Part shown: one piece after another, positions 36,392 through 44,631 of the stretch
Position numbering within the stretch: position 1 is the first letter of the stretch
Layout: each line of letters opens with the position of its first letter
Origin: Acinetobacter guerrae
GTDB lineage: Bacteria; Pseudomonadota; Gammaproteobacteria; Pseudomonadales; Moraxellaceae
Assembly (NCBI RefSeq): GCF_009372255.1
Contig: NZ_LXGN01000010.1
Span: 1 to 44,631 of the forward strand
DNA length: 44,631 bases
Reading direction: 5' to 3'
Notes under the pieces: model-generated
What the model saw: only the letters and a program-made list of their open reading frames with translations
Database searches by the model: none
Told to the model about the DNA's origin: nothing
Made by a program: the position numbers and the translations under genes

Positions 36392-37309
36392 ATGATTGAT
36401 TTAGTTCCAATTTTGGCAGGAACTCTGGCCGCAGGTACACCGCTGATTTTTGCAGGGATGGGAGAATTGGTGGCAGAACGTACAGGTGTAATTAATCTAG
36501 GCGTTGAAGGGATGATGCTGATTGGCGCGATTGCAGGTTTTGCCTTTTGTGCAAGCACTGGATTAGGGCCGGCGGCAGGACTGATTGCTGGAGCTGTTGC
36601 TGGTATGGGAGCAGCGCTCATTTTTGCAGTTTTAGCCCTTTCTCTAGCGGCAAATCAGGCAGCATGTGGCCTTGCACTGACTATTTTTGGTGTGGGTTTA
36701 TCGGCATTTGTTGGACAGCATTTTGTGAGTAACAGTTTGGAGGGATTAAAAGCGCTAGATATTCCTGTCTTGTCAGAGATTCCTTTTATTGGGCCAATTC
36801 TGTTTCATCAAAACTATGTGGTGTATTTATCGATTTTATCCTTCTTTGTCATCTGGTGGGTTTTGGCAAAAACCAAACTTGGTTTATTACTCAAAGCAGT
36901 TGGAGAATCACCAGAATCGGCACATGCCATGGGTTATCCAGTTTTGTTGATTCGTTATGGTGCCGTATTATTTGGTGGAGCAATGGCAGGAATTGGAGGT
37001 GCTTTTTTATCTACGGTCTATACGCCACTTTGGGTTGAAAATATGGTCGCAGGACGTGGCTGGATTGCGATAGCATTAGTTGTATTTGCGGTCTGGAAGC
37101 CTGCACGATTGATGATTGGTGCGTATTTATTTGGTGGTGTTACTATTTTACAGTTTCATGCACAGGCTTTAGGGTTAGATCTGCCAGTCGAGTTACTCGC
37201 TTCCTTACCTTATCTGGCAACTATTTTAGTGCTGGTTGTAATTTCACGAGATAAAAAGTTATTGCAAATGAATCTGCCTGCCTCTTTAGGGAAGTCTTTT
37301 ATTCCTTAA
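36392..37309 (+). CDS. ABC importer permease 2, nucleoside/BMP type
   Basis: The product is 305 residues with 8-9 membrane helices. LVAERTGVINLGVEGMMLIGA is the counterpart signature of NupQ/YufQ permeases, and GESPESAHAMGYPVLLIRYG is the conserved cytoplasmic loop. A clear AGGAG (36381-36385) precedes the ATG by 6 bases. It pairs with permease 1 in the membrane and closes the cluster. Confidence 0.92.
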   Translation: MIDLVPILAGTLAAGTPLIFAGMGELVAERTGVINLGVEGMMLIGAIAGFAFCASTGLGPAAGLIAGAVAGMGAALIFAVLALSLAANQAACGLALTIFGVGLSAFVGQHFVSNSLEGLKALDIPVLSEIPFIGPILFHQNYVVYLSILSFFVIWWVLAKTKLGLLLKAVGESPESAHAMGYPVLLIRYGAVLFGGAMAGIGGAFLSTVYTPLWVENMVAGRGWIAIALVVFAVWKPARLMIGAYLFGGVTILQFHAQALGLDLPVELLASLPYLATILVLVVISRDKKLLQMNLPASLGKSFIP

Positions 37310-37466
37310 TATTTTCATAATGATAAATAGATGAATCAAATTTGATCGTCTATTTGTCTTTTTTTATTTAAAAGTGTTTAAAAAATCTTCTTTATGATTT
37401 TTTCTATATGATTTTTAAATAAATTTGAAATATGACAATAAATTCAAAATTTTTAAAAAATGAATG

Positions 37467-37522
37467 AAAATAGAGTGATAATTTTAATTGTTAAGTTATA
37501 ATTAACAATTATGCTCTATTTT
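37467..37522. terminator. Long AT-rich inverted repeat after the importer operon
   Basis: AAAATAGAG (37467-37475) pairs with CTCTATTTT (37514-37522) and, inside it, AATTGTTAA pairs with TTAACAATT across a 7-base loop. Flanking T- and A-runs on both sides allow termination in either direction. Confidence 0.6.
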
Positions 37523-37647
37523 TTGAGCTTTTCATAAGATAAATAATATATTTGTATTAATGAAAAGAATCATCCATAATACATCTATTGCAAAATATAG
37601 CTCAAATTGTGATTGAGTTATATACCCCCAGATTGAAGTTACCCTCT

Positions 37648-37674
37648 GGATGTGCTTGAAACGCATCCTTTTTT
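37648..37674 (+). terminator. Intrinsic terminator-like hairpin
   Basis: GGATGTG (37648-37654) pairs with CGCATCC (37662-37668) with one G-T pair around CTTGAAA, followed by six T residues. Confidence 0.7.
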
Positions 37675-37677
37675 ATA

Positions 37678-37708
37678 CCCAGCCATTCTATATGGCTGGG
37701 TTTTTTTT
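37678..37708 (+). terminator. Strong intrinsic terminator
   Basis: CCCAGCCAT (37678-37686) pairs perfectly with ATGGCTGGG (37692-37700) across a 5-base loop, followed by eight T residues (37701-37708). It stands only 10 bases after the previous terminator-like hairpin. Confidence 0.92.
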
Positions 37709-37793
37709 GCCTATAAAGAAACAAATTTTTATTATTTTCAAATTACAAATGAAATCGACTTAGAGGAATTAACGATAATTATTGTCACTTAAA

Positions 37794-38369
37794 TTATGCA
37801 CGAATGATTTGTCCAGTGATGGCATCAATAATTCGACTCGGTTGTTGGCTTAAGCCTAAATCTCCATTGAGATAATCAACTTTTGACTCGAAATATTGAC
37901 TTGCATTCTGCAAAGAACGTGCAGGTTCTAATCCCGCGGGATTGGCACTGGTGGAGACAATAAATCCATTAAAGGCATTACATAGCGCAACACACAAGGC
38001 ATGTGTGGTGACTCTTACTGCAACTTGATTATGTTGCCCCGTAATCCACTTGGGAATTTGCGCCTCATTGATGGGGAGTAGCCATGTGGTCGCACGTTCA
38101 GTGATAGAAAGATTTGTCCAACTTTGAATCACCTGCTGTTGTCGTTCTGAATCAAGATTTTGAAATAAAGGACGGACTTGGTCGATATGACCTGCCAATA
38201 AAATAACCCCTTTTTCAATCGGGCGTTGTTTTAGGGTAAGAATTTTATGAAAGGCTTGTTCGTTAAAAGGATCACAACCTAATCCCCAAACTGCCTCTGT
38301 AGGATAGGCAAGCACATTGCCTTGTTTTAAGCATTGTGCTGCTTCTACAACTGAGGTGGTCAGCATCAT
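37794..38369 (-). CDS. tsaC: TsaC/YrdC threonylcarbamoyl-AMP synthase
   Basis: The product is 191 residues of the Sua5/YrdC family. LAYPTEAVWGLGCDPFNEQA at the N-terminus and VSTSANPAGLEPARS are the conserved nucleotide and bicarbonate site blocks. It makes threonylcarbamoyl-AMP for the t6A modification at position 37 of ANN-decoding tRNAs. Length is that of the short TsaC type without a Sua5 extension. It follows dprA by 39 bases on the same strand, a common gammaproteobacterial arrangement. Confidence 0.94.
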   Translation of the reverse strand: MMLTTSVVEAAQCLKQGNVLAYPTEAVWGLGCDPFNEQAFHKILTLKQRPIEKGVILLAGHIDQVRPLFQNLDSERQQQVIQSWTNLSITERATTWLLPINEAQIPKWITGQHNQVAVRVTTHALCVALCNAFNGFIVSTSANPAGLEPARSLQNASQYFESKVDYLNGDLGLSQQPSRIIDAITGQIIRA

Positions 38370-38408
38370 GATATCCTGCTTTGATAAAAACGGTCATTAT
38401 TGTGAACT

Positions 38409-39539
38409 TTAATAGCTTGGTCGGCAACGTTGATATAAACCAGCCTGTTGCATGCATAGTCCCGAGAGTTCCAGTTCCATCAATTGACCAGTTAATTCGG
38501 CAGTTGATCCACTAAAGTTTTGAGCGAGTTGATCCAAACCTTGTCCAACCCAATCAAGCTGCTGATATAAAGAAATTAAATGCGCTGGAATGGCATTGGT
38601 TTGCTCGGTAATATCTGCTTGAGTTTGTTGATTGATGTGCCATTGGGTTGGAAGTGCTAAATCTTCAATGATCTGTTCAGGATGATCGACCAAAATCGCG
38701 CCTTCACGTATGAGTTGATGGCAACCCTGATGAAACTCACTGTATATGTGCCCAGGAATCGCAAAAATAAGTTTACCTTGTTTGGCGGCTTCATTGGCAG
38801 TAATCAAAGAACCACTATTTTGTTTTGCCTCTACCACCAGTACACCAAGCCCTAAACCACTGACAATACGATTACGTCTTGGAAAGTTACGTTGTAAAGG
38901 TAAGGTACGGGGTAAAAACTCAGTAATCACTGCGCCTTGCTGTGCAAGTTGTTGGCGTAAATTCTGATTTGCAGTTGGATACGTGCTATCCAAACCTGTT
39001 CCCATTACCGCAATACTGCGCTGATGTTGTAGACCGCCTTGATGCGCTGCTTCATCAATACCATGCGCCAGACCACTGCTGACAAAAAAACCTTTTTCAC
39101 TTAAATAAAAAGCAAAATCATAGGCTACCTGTCGACCATGTGGACTCGGTTTTCGACTTCCTACAATCGCGATCTGAGGTTGCAACAATGCATCTGGTTT
39201 ACCTTGTCCAAAAATAATCGGTGGACGATCCTCATAAGGAAGCAGTTGTGATGGGTACGCTATATCTTCTGGCGTAACAATAAAATCGGTGTGCTGTTTG
39301 ACAAGATCAATCAGTTTTGCAAAATCCTGTTGACCTGAATGTGTCTGATATTCTTGAATGCGTTTGAGATGGCTGGCATGTAAGCCCAGCTGTGACCATT
39401 CTGCCAAATGTTTTGGCAATATCGCCTGTTCACAATCACCAAAATGATTTTTGACTTTTTGAAATGCCGAAAGAGAATGTTGCACCAGATACCACACCGC
39501 GATGGTATGGTAGTGATGTTGATTCAAATGATTTAACAT
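38409..39539 (-). CDS. dprA: DprA/Smf DNA-processing protein
   Basis: The product is 376 residues. The Rossmann-like core is unmistakable: VGSRKPSPHGRQVAYDFA, SSGLAHGIDEAAHQGGL, VMGTGLDSTYPTANQNLR, FPRRNRIVSGLGLGVLVVEA and GSLITANEAAKQGK. An N-terminal SAM/HhH-like part and a C-terminal winged helix are present. It loads RecA onto incoming single-stranded DNA during natural transformation, a trait of many Acinetobacter. It lies 12 bases after the LysM gene and before tsaC, in one operon. Confidence 0.95.
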   Translation of the reverse strand: MLNHLNQHHYHTIAVWYLVQHSLSAFQKVKNHFGDCEQAILPKHLAEWSQLGLHASHLKRIQEYQTHSGQQDFAKLIDLVKQHTDFIVTPEDIAYPSQLLPYEDRPPIIFGQGKPDALLQPQIAIVGSRKPSPHGRQVAYDFAFYLSEKGFFVSSGLAHGIDEAAHQGGLQHQRSIAVMGTGLDSTYPTANQNLRQQLAQQGAVITEFLPRTLPLQRNFPRRNRIVSGLGLGVLVVEAKQNSGSLITANEAAKQGKLIFAIPGHIYSEFHQGCHQLIREGAILVDHPEQIIEDLALPTQWHINQQTQADITEQTNAIPAHLISLYQQLDWVGQGLDQLAQNFSGSTAELTGQLMELELSGLCMQQAGLYQRCRPSY

Positions 39540-39551
39540 GAGATGAGTTTT

Positions 39552-40703
39552 TTAATCGTCAAGACGCGGAGGCAAAATCTCAGCGCCCACTTTAATCGGT
39601 AAAGAACTTTCTAACACATACGCATAGCTTAATTGATCAAAGGTTCTAAACACCATTAGCGTACCAACTTTCTGGTTTGGCAATTTGATTTTTTCTTTGG
39701 TTTTTGGGTCCTGAACCGTTTCACCTTGTTGGTAAATCGCAAAAATATGACCTGATTGCACACCATCCAGACGACCACGATCAATCGTGACCACGCTATT
39801 TTTTGCGGCTGAACCTATCGAACCCATCACTCGAATGATTTGTCCACCTTGTGTCACCTGATTGGCTTCGGTTGGATAAAATAGGGTCGGTAACATGGCT
39901 TCTTGTTCAAACATCACCAGATCGCCACGACGAACTTCGGCATTGTAGCTGTCAGTTAGTTCCATCGTTGCAATATCATGATCTGTCTGGGTGACAATAC
40001 CTGATGCCACTTGCAATAATTCTAAGCCAACGGTGTGCTTTTTGCCTTTCGCATCAGTCAGTACATAAGGTTCGCCTTTACGATATACCGCATAGCGTTG
40101 ACCTGAGGTTAAACCCTGACCACGTACATAAACACTTTGGCCTTTTCCTGCTAGCACACGCTGATCCGCCGTGCCTAAAATATAAGGCGTATTTTCGATA
40201 CTATCACTTGCGACAATCGCGGTACGATCTAGCCATTGTTTGATATTGTCCAGTGGAATTACAGGAATACTATTACTCAGTTGTTCAATACGAACTTGCG
40301 GTTGTAGTGTGGTACGGCCAGAGTAACGACGAATAATGCCTTCACAACCATCACCTTCATCGCGTCCTACGAATGGACGACCATCTAGTGTACACAGTAA
40401 TAGTCGATCCCCTGGATATATCCAGTGTGGATTTTTAACGTGCTTGTTACTTGCCCAGATTTCAGGCCAGCGCCATGGTTTGTCCAGAAATTTTCCTGAA
40501 ATATCCCACAATGTATCGCCTTTTTTAACCACATAAACATGAGGTGCGCTTGCTCTTAATGCAGGCGGATTTACATTGGGACTTGCTGCATAAGTTGCGC
40601 TTAGCCCTGTCATACCAAGTCCAGCGCAAATCGCGACAGCGATACATTGTTTTTTAAACCCCAAGGCATTAAATGATCGAATGCCGTATAAAACCTTTTT
40701 CAT
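39552..40703 (-). CDS. Secreted LysM-domain protein upstream of dprA
   Basis: The product is 383 residues from the ATG at 40703, with AGGA at good distance; the ATG at 40709 is closer than usual to it. It has a signal peptide (mature start near ASPNVNPPAL) and a LysM domain at about residues 55-105 (VYVVKKGDTLWDISGKFL, WPEIWASNKHVKNPHWIYPG), which binds peptidoglycan. The remaining 270 residues are a conserved beta-rich region of unknown role. LysM genes just before dprA and divergent from def are frequent in gammaproteobacteria. Confidence 0.88.
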   Translation of the reverse strand: MKKVLYGIRSFNALGFKKQCIAVAICAGLGMTGLSATYAASPNVNPPALRASAPHVYVVKKGDTLWDISGKFLDKPWRWPEIWASNKHVKNPHWIYPGDRLLLCTLDGRPFVGRDEGDGCEGIIRRYSGRTTLQPQVRIEQLSNSIPVIPLDNIKQWLDRTAIVASDSIENTPYILGTADQRVLAGKGQSVYVRGQGLTSGQRYAVYRKGEPYVLTDAKGKKHTVGLELLQVASGIVTQTDHDIATMELTDSYNAEVRRGDLVMFEQEAMLPTLFYPTEANQVTQGGQIIRVMGSIGSAAKNSVVTIDRGRLDGVQSGHIFAIYQQGETVQDPKTKEKIKLPNQKVGTLMVFRTFDQLSYAYVLESSLPIKVGAEILPPRLDD

Positions 40704-40824
40704 TATCATAATTCCTAAAAATTATGTCCGTAGTTGCGGTATAATAACCACAATACACACATTTTTTTGATGAAGCTTTTCCTTCATTGGTTTTTTGATC
40801 AATGGCATAAGTGAGGATAATCGT

Positions 40825-41349
40825 ATGGCCTTATTACCTATTTTAAGTTTCCCAGATCCCCGCCTGCGCACCATTGCTAAGCCTGTTGAAGAAGTGACCG
40901 ATGAAATTCGTCAACTTGCAGCTGATATGTTTGAAACCATGTATGAAGCACCCGGTATTGGACTGGCTGCAACACAAGTAGATCGTCATATTCAGCTGAT
41001 TGTCATGGATTTGTCTGAAAATAAAGACCAACCCATGGTATTTATTAACCCCAAAGTTACCCCACTCACTGAAGAAACTCAGCCGTACGAAGAAGGCTGT
41101 CTCTCAGTGCCTCAAATATACGATAAAGTTGAGCGTCCGTCACGTGTCAAAATTGAGGCAATTAACCTTGACGGTCAAGCATTTGAGTTAGAGGCTGACG
41201 AACTTCTCGCTGTTTGTATCCAACATGAAATGGATCACTTAAATGGTAAGTTATTTGTGGATTATTTATCACCCTTAAAACGACAACGTGCGCGTGAAAA
41301 AGTTGAAAAAGTGGTGCGTCAACGTGAAAAAGTGGCGGTTAAGCGTTAA
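40825..41349 (+). CDS. def: Peptide deformylase
   Basis: The product is 174 residues from the ATG at 40825, with GAGG at 40813-40816. All three family motifs are present: [15 protein letters not shown] with the metal Cys, and QHEMDHLNG with the two metal His and catalytic Glu. It removes the N-formyl group from new proteins and is essential. The basic C-terminal tail ([18 protein letters not shown]) is typical of this group. Confidence 0.97.
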   Translation: MALLPILSFPDPRLRTIAKPVEEVTDEIRQLAADMFETMYEAPGIGLAATQVDRHIQLIVMDLSENKDQPMVFINPKVTPLTEETQPYEEGCLSVPQIYDKVERPSRVKIEAINLDGQAFELEADELLAVCIQHEMDHLNGKLFVDYLSPLKRQRAREKVEKVVRQREKVAVKR

Positions 41350-41371
41350 TTTCACGATTCAAGTGCTACGA

Positions 41372-41395
41372 AAAGCCCAATTTTGATTGGGCTTT
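41372..41395 (+). terminator. Hairpin terminator after def
   Basis: AAAGCCCAAT (41372-41381) pairs perfectly with ATTGGGCTTT (41386-41395) around TTTG. The T run afterwards is short. Confidence 0.75.
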
Positions 41396-41424
41396 GTTAT
41401 ACTTGCGGACGAAAAAATGTTGAG

Positions 41425-41868
41425 ATGAGCGTTTTGCTGTTACGCACAGGGTTGCTGCTGGGTTTTGCCGCAGTGTTTTTACAGATCGCGGTGTTTTTAC
41501 AACCGTTACTGCCGAAGCAATATCAAATTGCTCCGGTCTGTGAAACTATTACCCAAGCGTTAATGTTAACTACAGCCCAAGCATCTACCGATCATTCGCT
41601 ACATTCTCCGATGCAGCATATGCATCATGAAATGTCCAAAACAATCATGCAAAGCCACGGTCATGATCATCACGATCTGGATCATCAGTGTCAGTATTGT
41701 ACGGTGTATGGCAATCTGGTTTTACCACCTGAACTTGAAGTCAAAGAAGTTTTGGTGCGTATTCAGGTTCGCTTATTGGCATATCAACAAGCATTTCGGC
41801 ATATTTATTTCGCACTTCAGCGACTTTTTTTATTGCCTCAGGGCCGAGCCCCACCTGTTTTCGCATAA
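41425..41868 (+). CDS. DUF2946-like copper-associated envelope protein
   Basis: The product is 147 residues from the ATG at 41425; the in-frame start at 41383 lies inside the def terminator and is rejected. After one N-terminal membrane helix (TGLLLGFAAVFLQIAVFLQP) there is a Met/His-rich stretch (HSPMQHMHHEMSK, SHGHDHHDLDHQ) and then CQYCTVYG, the two-cysteine motif of DUF2946 proteins. Such proteins are commonly encoded next to copper receptors. It probably binds copper in the periplasm. It is followed 95 bases later by the OprC-type receptor. Confidence 0.78.
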   Translation: MSVLLLRTGLLLGFAAVFLQIAVFLQPLLPKQYQIAPVCETITQALMLTTAQASTDHSLHSPMQHMHHEMSKTIMQSHGHDHHDLDHQCQYCTVYGNLVLPPELEVKEVLVRIQVRLLAYQQAFRHIYFALQRLFLLPQGRAPPVFA

Positions 41869-41963
41869 CTAAATACCTTTGGGTTTAAAAGCCTACTTTT
41901 ATGCTTAAGCTGTTTTTTGTTCAGTTTAGGCTGTTCCGTATTTATGTTTTGAGATAAACAGAC

Positions 41964-44006
41964 ATGACTCAAACTCAATTTTTATTACAGCCACTTTCGG
42001 CTGCGATTCTGATCGCGCTTACTTCTTCTTTTGCATATGCTGAAGATGATATTCAAACCAAAAAAATGGCACCCATTGTCGTCACTGCCCAAGACAACCG
42101 ATTATCAAATGGTTTGATTATTGAGGCTGACCCAAAACAGCCGATCCAGCCTGTGCCTGCGACCGATGGTGCTGATTATTTACAAAGTATCATGGGGTTT
42201 AGTGCCATAAAAAATGGCGGAACTAATGGTGACGTAACGTTCCGTGGTATGTTTGGTTCGCGCATTAAAATTTTGACGGATGGCACAGAAAATCTGGGTG
42301 CTTGTCCAGCACGTATGGATGCGCCAACTTCCTATATTAACCCAGAAAGTTATGATCGAATTACCGTGATCAAAGGGCCACAAACGGTTCAATATGCCAA
42401 TACAGGTTCTGCTGCGACCGTGATTTTTGATCGGGAACCAGAAAATTTAACTGCCAATAAGCCCTATCGTGGTCAGGCCAGTGTCTTGATGGGGTCTTAT
42501 GGAAGACTAGATCATAATGTAGAGGCTGCAATAGGCGATGAAACTAAATATGCTCGTATTAATGCCAATCGTTCAGTAGCCAATGATTATCAGGATGGCA
42601 ATGGTGACAAAGTTCATTCTAATTGGGAACGTTGGAATGCTGACTTGGCTCTAGGCTGGAAACCGACACAGGATTCATGGATTGAACTGAAAGGTGGAAA
42701 AGGAGATGGCGAAGCTGCTTATGCAGGGCGTACTATGGATGGAACGCAATTTCAGCGAGAAAGTTTAGGTTTACACGCAGAACAAAAAAATCTGACCGAT
42801 GTGATTAAAAAAGTTGAAGCTCAGGTTGATTATAGCTACAACGATCACATCATGGATAATTATAAAATGCGTACCCCACCAATGATGCCTATGGCAATGG
42901 AAGTAACGCGTCGTACACTTAATGCACGAGCAGCAATCACCACAGAATGGGATAATTTTAGTGTCATTTCTGGAGTGGATTCACAGCAAAATAAGCACGC
43001 TGGTAACATGTACATGCGTGATGCAAATCCAATTCCGCCATTAGATGGCGATTTACGGTTTGAATCTTATGGAGCGTTTAGTGAATGGACATATCGTTTA
43101 AATCCAAACAATAAGCTGGTGGCTGGCGCACGTTTTGACCATGTCAAAGTTGATAGTGCCGAAAACGATCAGGAACGAACAGATACCAATCCAAGTGGTT
43201 TTATTCGTATCGAAAGCAATTTGCCTGAGCATGGGTTTAAAACCTATGCAGGGATAGGTTATGTTGAACGTAGTCCAGATTATTGGGAGCTTTATAGTAC
43301 AGCAACGGATCATGGTAATGGTTCAACCAATATGATGGGTGAGTCTTCTTATTTAATGGTGAATAATTTAAATAACTTAAAGACAGAGAAAACTGCTCAG
43401 CTAGATATTGGATTTGAACAGCAACATGGTGCGTGGAATACATGGGCATCTGCTTATGCAGGACTGATTAACGACTTTATTTTAGTGAGATACAACAGTT
43501 TAAATTCGAGTCAGATGTATCCTTTGGCCGCTAATGTCGATGCGACCATCGCAGGTGCAGAAGCGGGAGTAGGTTATAAATTCAATGACCATTTTCAGGC
43601 AGATCTTTCGGCCATGTATGCATGGGGTGAAAACACCACGGACAATAAGCCCTTACCGCAAATTGCACCTTTAGAAGGGCGTTTGAATCTGCGCTATGTG
43701 CAGGAAAAATACAGTTTAGGATTATTGTGGCGTGCTGTGGCTGAACAGAATCGAATTAGCCTGAATGATGGCAATATCGTGGGTTACGATATGAGTAAGA
43801 GTAAAGGTTTTTCTACCCTCGCTATTAATGCAACTTATCAATACAGTGATGCACTCGACTTCTCGGTAGGGATTGATAACCTACTCGATAAAGCCTATAG
43901 CGAACACTTGAATAAATCAGGTGCAGCCTTATTTGGTTATGCTGCCAATGAACAGTTCAATAACATTGGTCGTAACTACTGGGCACGTATCAGTATGAAA
44001 TTCTGA
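41964..44006 (+). CDS. oprC: TonB-dependent copper receptor, OprC/NosA type
   Basis: The product is 680 residues. It has a signal peptide (ending in SFAYA), a TonB box region (PIVVTAQD), a plug domain with VTFRGMFGSRIKILTDG and then a 22-strand barrel ending in RISMKF. Cys114-x-x-x-Met118 in LGACPARMDAP is the copper-binding C-x-x-x-M motif known from OprC, which separates it from siderophore receptors. It is flanked by a His/Met-rich protein on each side, which supports copper as the ligand. Confidence 0.92.
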   Translation: MTQTQFLLQPLSAAILIALTSSFAYAEDDIQTKKMAPIVVTAQDNRLSNGLIIEADPKQPIQPVPATDGADYLQSIMGFSAIKNGGTNGDVTFRGMFGSRIKILTDGTENLGACPARMDAPTSYINPESYDRITVIKGPQTVQYANTGSAATVIFDREPENLTANKPYRGQASVLMGSYGRLDHNVEAAIGDETKYARINANRSVANDYQDGNGDKVHSNWERWNADLALGWKPTQDSWIELKGGKGDGEAAYAGRTMDGTQFQRESLGLHAEQKNLTDVIKKVEAQVDYSYNDHIMDNYKMRTPPMMPMAMEVTRRTLNARAAITTEWDNFSVISGVDSQQNKHAGNMYMRDANPIPPLDGDLRFESYGAFSEWTYRLNPNNKLVAGARFDHVKVDSAENDQERTDTNPSGFIRIESNLPEHGFKTYAGIGYVERSPDYWELYSTATDHGNGSTNMMGESSYLMVNNLNNLKTEKTAQLDIGFEQQHGAWNTWASAYAGLINDFILVRYNSLNSSQMYPLAANVDATIAGAEAGVGYKFNDHFQADLSAMYAWGENTTDNKPLPQIAPLEGRLNLRYVQEKYSLGLLWRAVAEQNRISLNDGNIVGYDMSKSKGFSTLAINATYQYSDALDFSVGIDNLLDKAYSEHLNKSGAALFGYAANEQFNNIGRNYWARISMKF

Positions 44007-44049
44007 TCTTTTGGATTTAAACATTATTTTAATTTTATGGAGAAAGTCC

Positions 44050-44304
44050 ATGCGTGAAAAACTGTCACCCGAAAAATCGATTTGGGGTTGGAAACTCCTG
44101 ATCATCGCGATTATTTTAGCCTTTTTGTTTATGTGGGTATTTTATTTAGCAATGAATAATGAGCCTGACTATATGCCAATGCACAAACAAAAACAGATGC
44201 AAATGCAGCATCAGATGCAGTCGGATTCCGCAAAAGATGATGCAATGCATATGGATATGAAAGATATGCCGATGGATCAGCATAACCAATCATCTTCCCA
44301 ATAA
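44050..44304 (+). CDS. Small membrane protein with Met/His-rich tail, copper group
   Basis: The product is 84 residues from the ATG at 44050, with GGAG at 44039-44042. One membrane helix (LLIIAIILAFLFMWVFYLAM) is followed by a periplasm-facing tail in which Met, His, Gln and Asp make up almost all residues (MPMHKQKQMQMQHQMQ, MHMDMKDMPMDQ). Such tails bind Cu(I). It follows oprC by 43 bases, so probably is co-transcribed. I know no named family for it. It may be a copper chaperone or sponge at the inner membrane. Confidence 0.75.
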   Translation: MREKLSPEKSIWGWKLLIIAIILAFLFMWVFYLAMNNEPDYMPMHKQKQMQMQHQMQSDSAKDDAMHMDMKDMPMDQHNQSSSQ

Positions 44305-44312
44305 ATATTAAT

Positions 44313-44339
44313 AAAAAGGGAGTTTGGGCTCCCTTTTTT
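44313..44339 (+). terminator. Intrinsic terminator of the copper group
   Basis: AAAAAGGGAG (44313-44322) pairs with CTCCCTTTTT (44329-44338) around TTTGGG, ending in a T run. Confidence 0.88.
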
Positions 44340-44340
44340 A

Positions 44341-44631
44341 TTAAATATCAAAGGTTTAATGGTTGGTATTTGAAAAACAATTCTAGCGCATCAAAATATA
44401 AATAAATTAATCAATTAAATCATGATCTTAATTTCTTTTAGTTCAAAACATAAACACTTAAAAATGAAATATCAGAAATTCACTTGTGCTGACTGAAAAA
44501 TGCTGTAGAATGCGCACTCATCGGCGGTGATGCGGATAAAAACTTGTTGAAAAACAGGGTGTTGGTTGAGTCTTAGTGGATTTGATTGATATTTTGGTAG
44601 AGTAGATGAGGTTTTAAAAATATCTAAATTA
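44341..44631. other. Gene-free end of window; possible rRNA operon leader
   Basis: No coding frame is apparent. The first 140 bases are very AT-rich, like an UP element, and lead to a promoter at 44484-44511. The rest is a non-coding leader with no hairpin terminator. It may precede a 16S rRNA gene beyond the window edge. Confidence 0.45.
44484..44511 (+). promoter_or_regulatory. Strong promoter with GC-rich discriminator, stable-RNA type
   Basis: TTGTGC (44484-44489) and TAGAAT (44506-44511) are 16 bases apart. The bases after the -10 box are GCGCACTC, a GC-rich discriminator typical of rRNA and tRNA promoters under stringent control. The preceding stretch is rich in A and T runs. Confidence 0.55.

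Larger units (their letters stand above)
37310..37793. other. 484-base gene-free region with three hairpins
   Basis: I find no gene here. The first 150 bases are extremely AT-rich. Then come a long AT-rich inverted repeat and two intrinsic-terminator-like hairpins in the plus direction, each listed separately. This is more termination than one operon end needs, so a small RNA between the first and last hairpin is possible. Confidence 0.5.

Noticed and set aside
41383..41424. Upstream start for the DUF2946-like gene
   Set aside because: It lies inside the def terminator hairpin; the ATG at 41425 gives a normal membrane-helix start.

Overview
The window looks like chromosome of an Acinetobacter-type gammaproteobacterium (Moraxellaceae). 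The basis is the low GC content, codon use, the gene families present and the gene order: a complete atpIBEFHAGDC operon next to a zur-znuCB / znuA zinc-uptake locus, and def divergent from a LysM gene-dprA-tsaC operon. No species is assigned.

Region 1 (1-7350) is an AT-rich accessory island. It opens with the 3' end of a vgrG (type VI secretion spike). A small secreted protein follows, then a 794-residue effector whose ends both look like cell-wall hydrolases (lysozyme-like N-terminus, M15/M74-like metallopeptidase C-terminus). After that come four small exported proteins or lipoproteins that look like immunity proteins. One of these carries a tail homologous to the effector C-terminus and is broken by a one-base frameshift. 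Two decayed IS5-superfamily elements lie among them; the second keeps both inverted repeats and a TA duplication.

Region 2 (7375-18406) is housekeeping: a LysE-type exporter, the zinc regulator and ABC transporter with a near-perfect Zur box before znuA, and the full F1Fo ATP synthase operon with its promoter and terminator.

Region 3 (18489-26597) holds single genes: an AdhP-type alcohol dehydrogenase, a coiled lipoprotein, a secreted subtilase, a glutathione peroxidase, an AraC regulator with an MFS pump, a TetR regulator and an EamA permease.

Region 4 (26964-37309) is the most interesting part. Ten genes on one strand encode a purine/nucleoside-type ABC importer (BMP binding protein, double ATPase, two permeases), an outer-membrane porin, a guanine-deaminase-like enzyme, a LysR regulator and a Rieske non-heme iron oxygenase split over two overlapping genes: one keeps only the Rieske cluster, the other only the mononuclear iron site. 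A GST-like protein follows in the same operon. An oxygenase without a Rieske centre plus a GST-like partner recalls the NdmC/NdmE N7-demethylase components of caffeine-degrading Pseudomonas. I infer import followed by oxidative (possibly N-demethylating) breakdown of a modified purine. No reductase is present in the window.

Region 5 (37794-44631) contains tsaC, dprA and a LysM protein on the minus strand, def on the plus strand, then a copper group (DUF2946-like protein, OprC-type TonB receptor, Met/His-rich membrane peptide). The window ends in a strong promoter with a GC-rich discriminator that may lead into an rRNA operon just outside.
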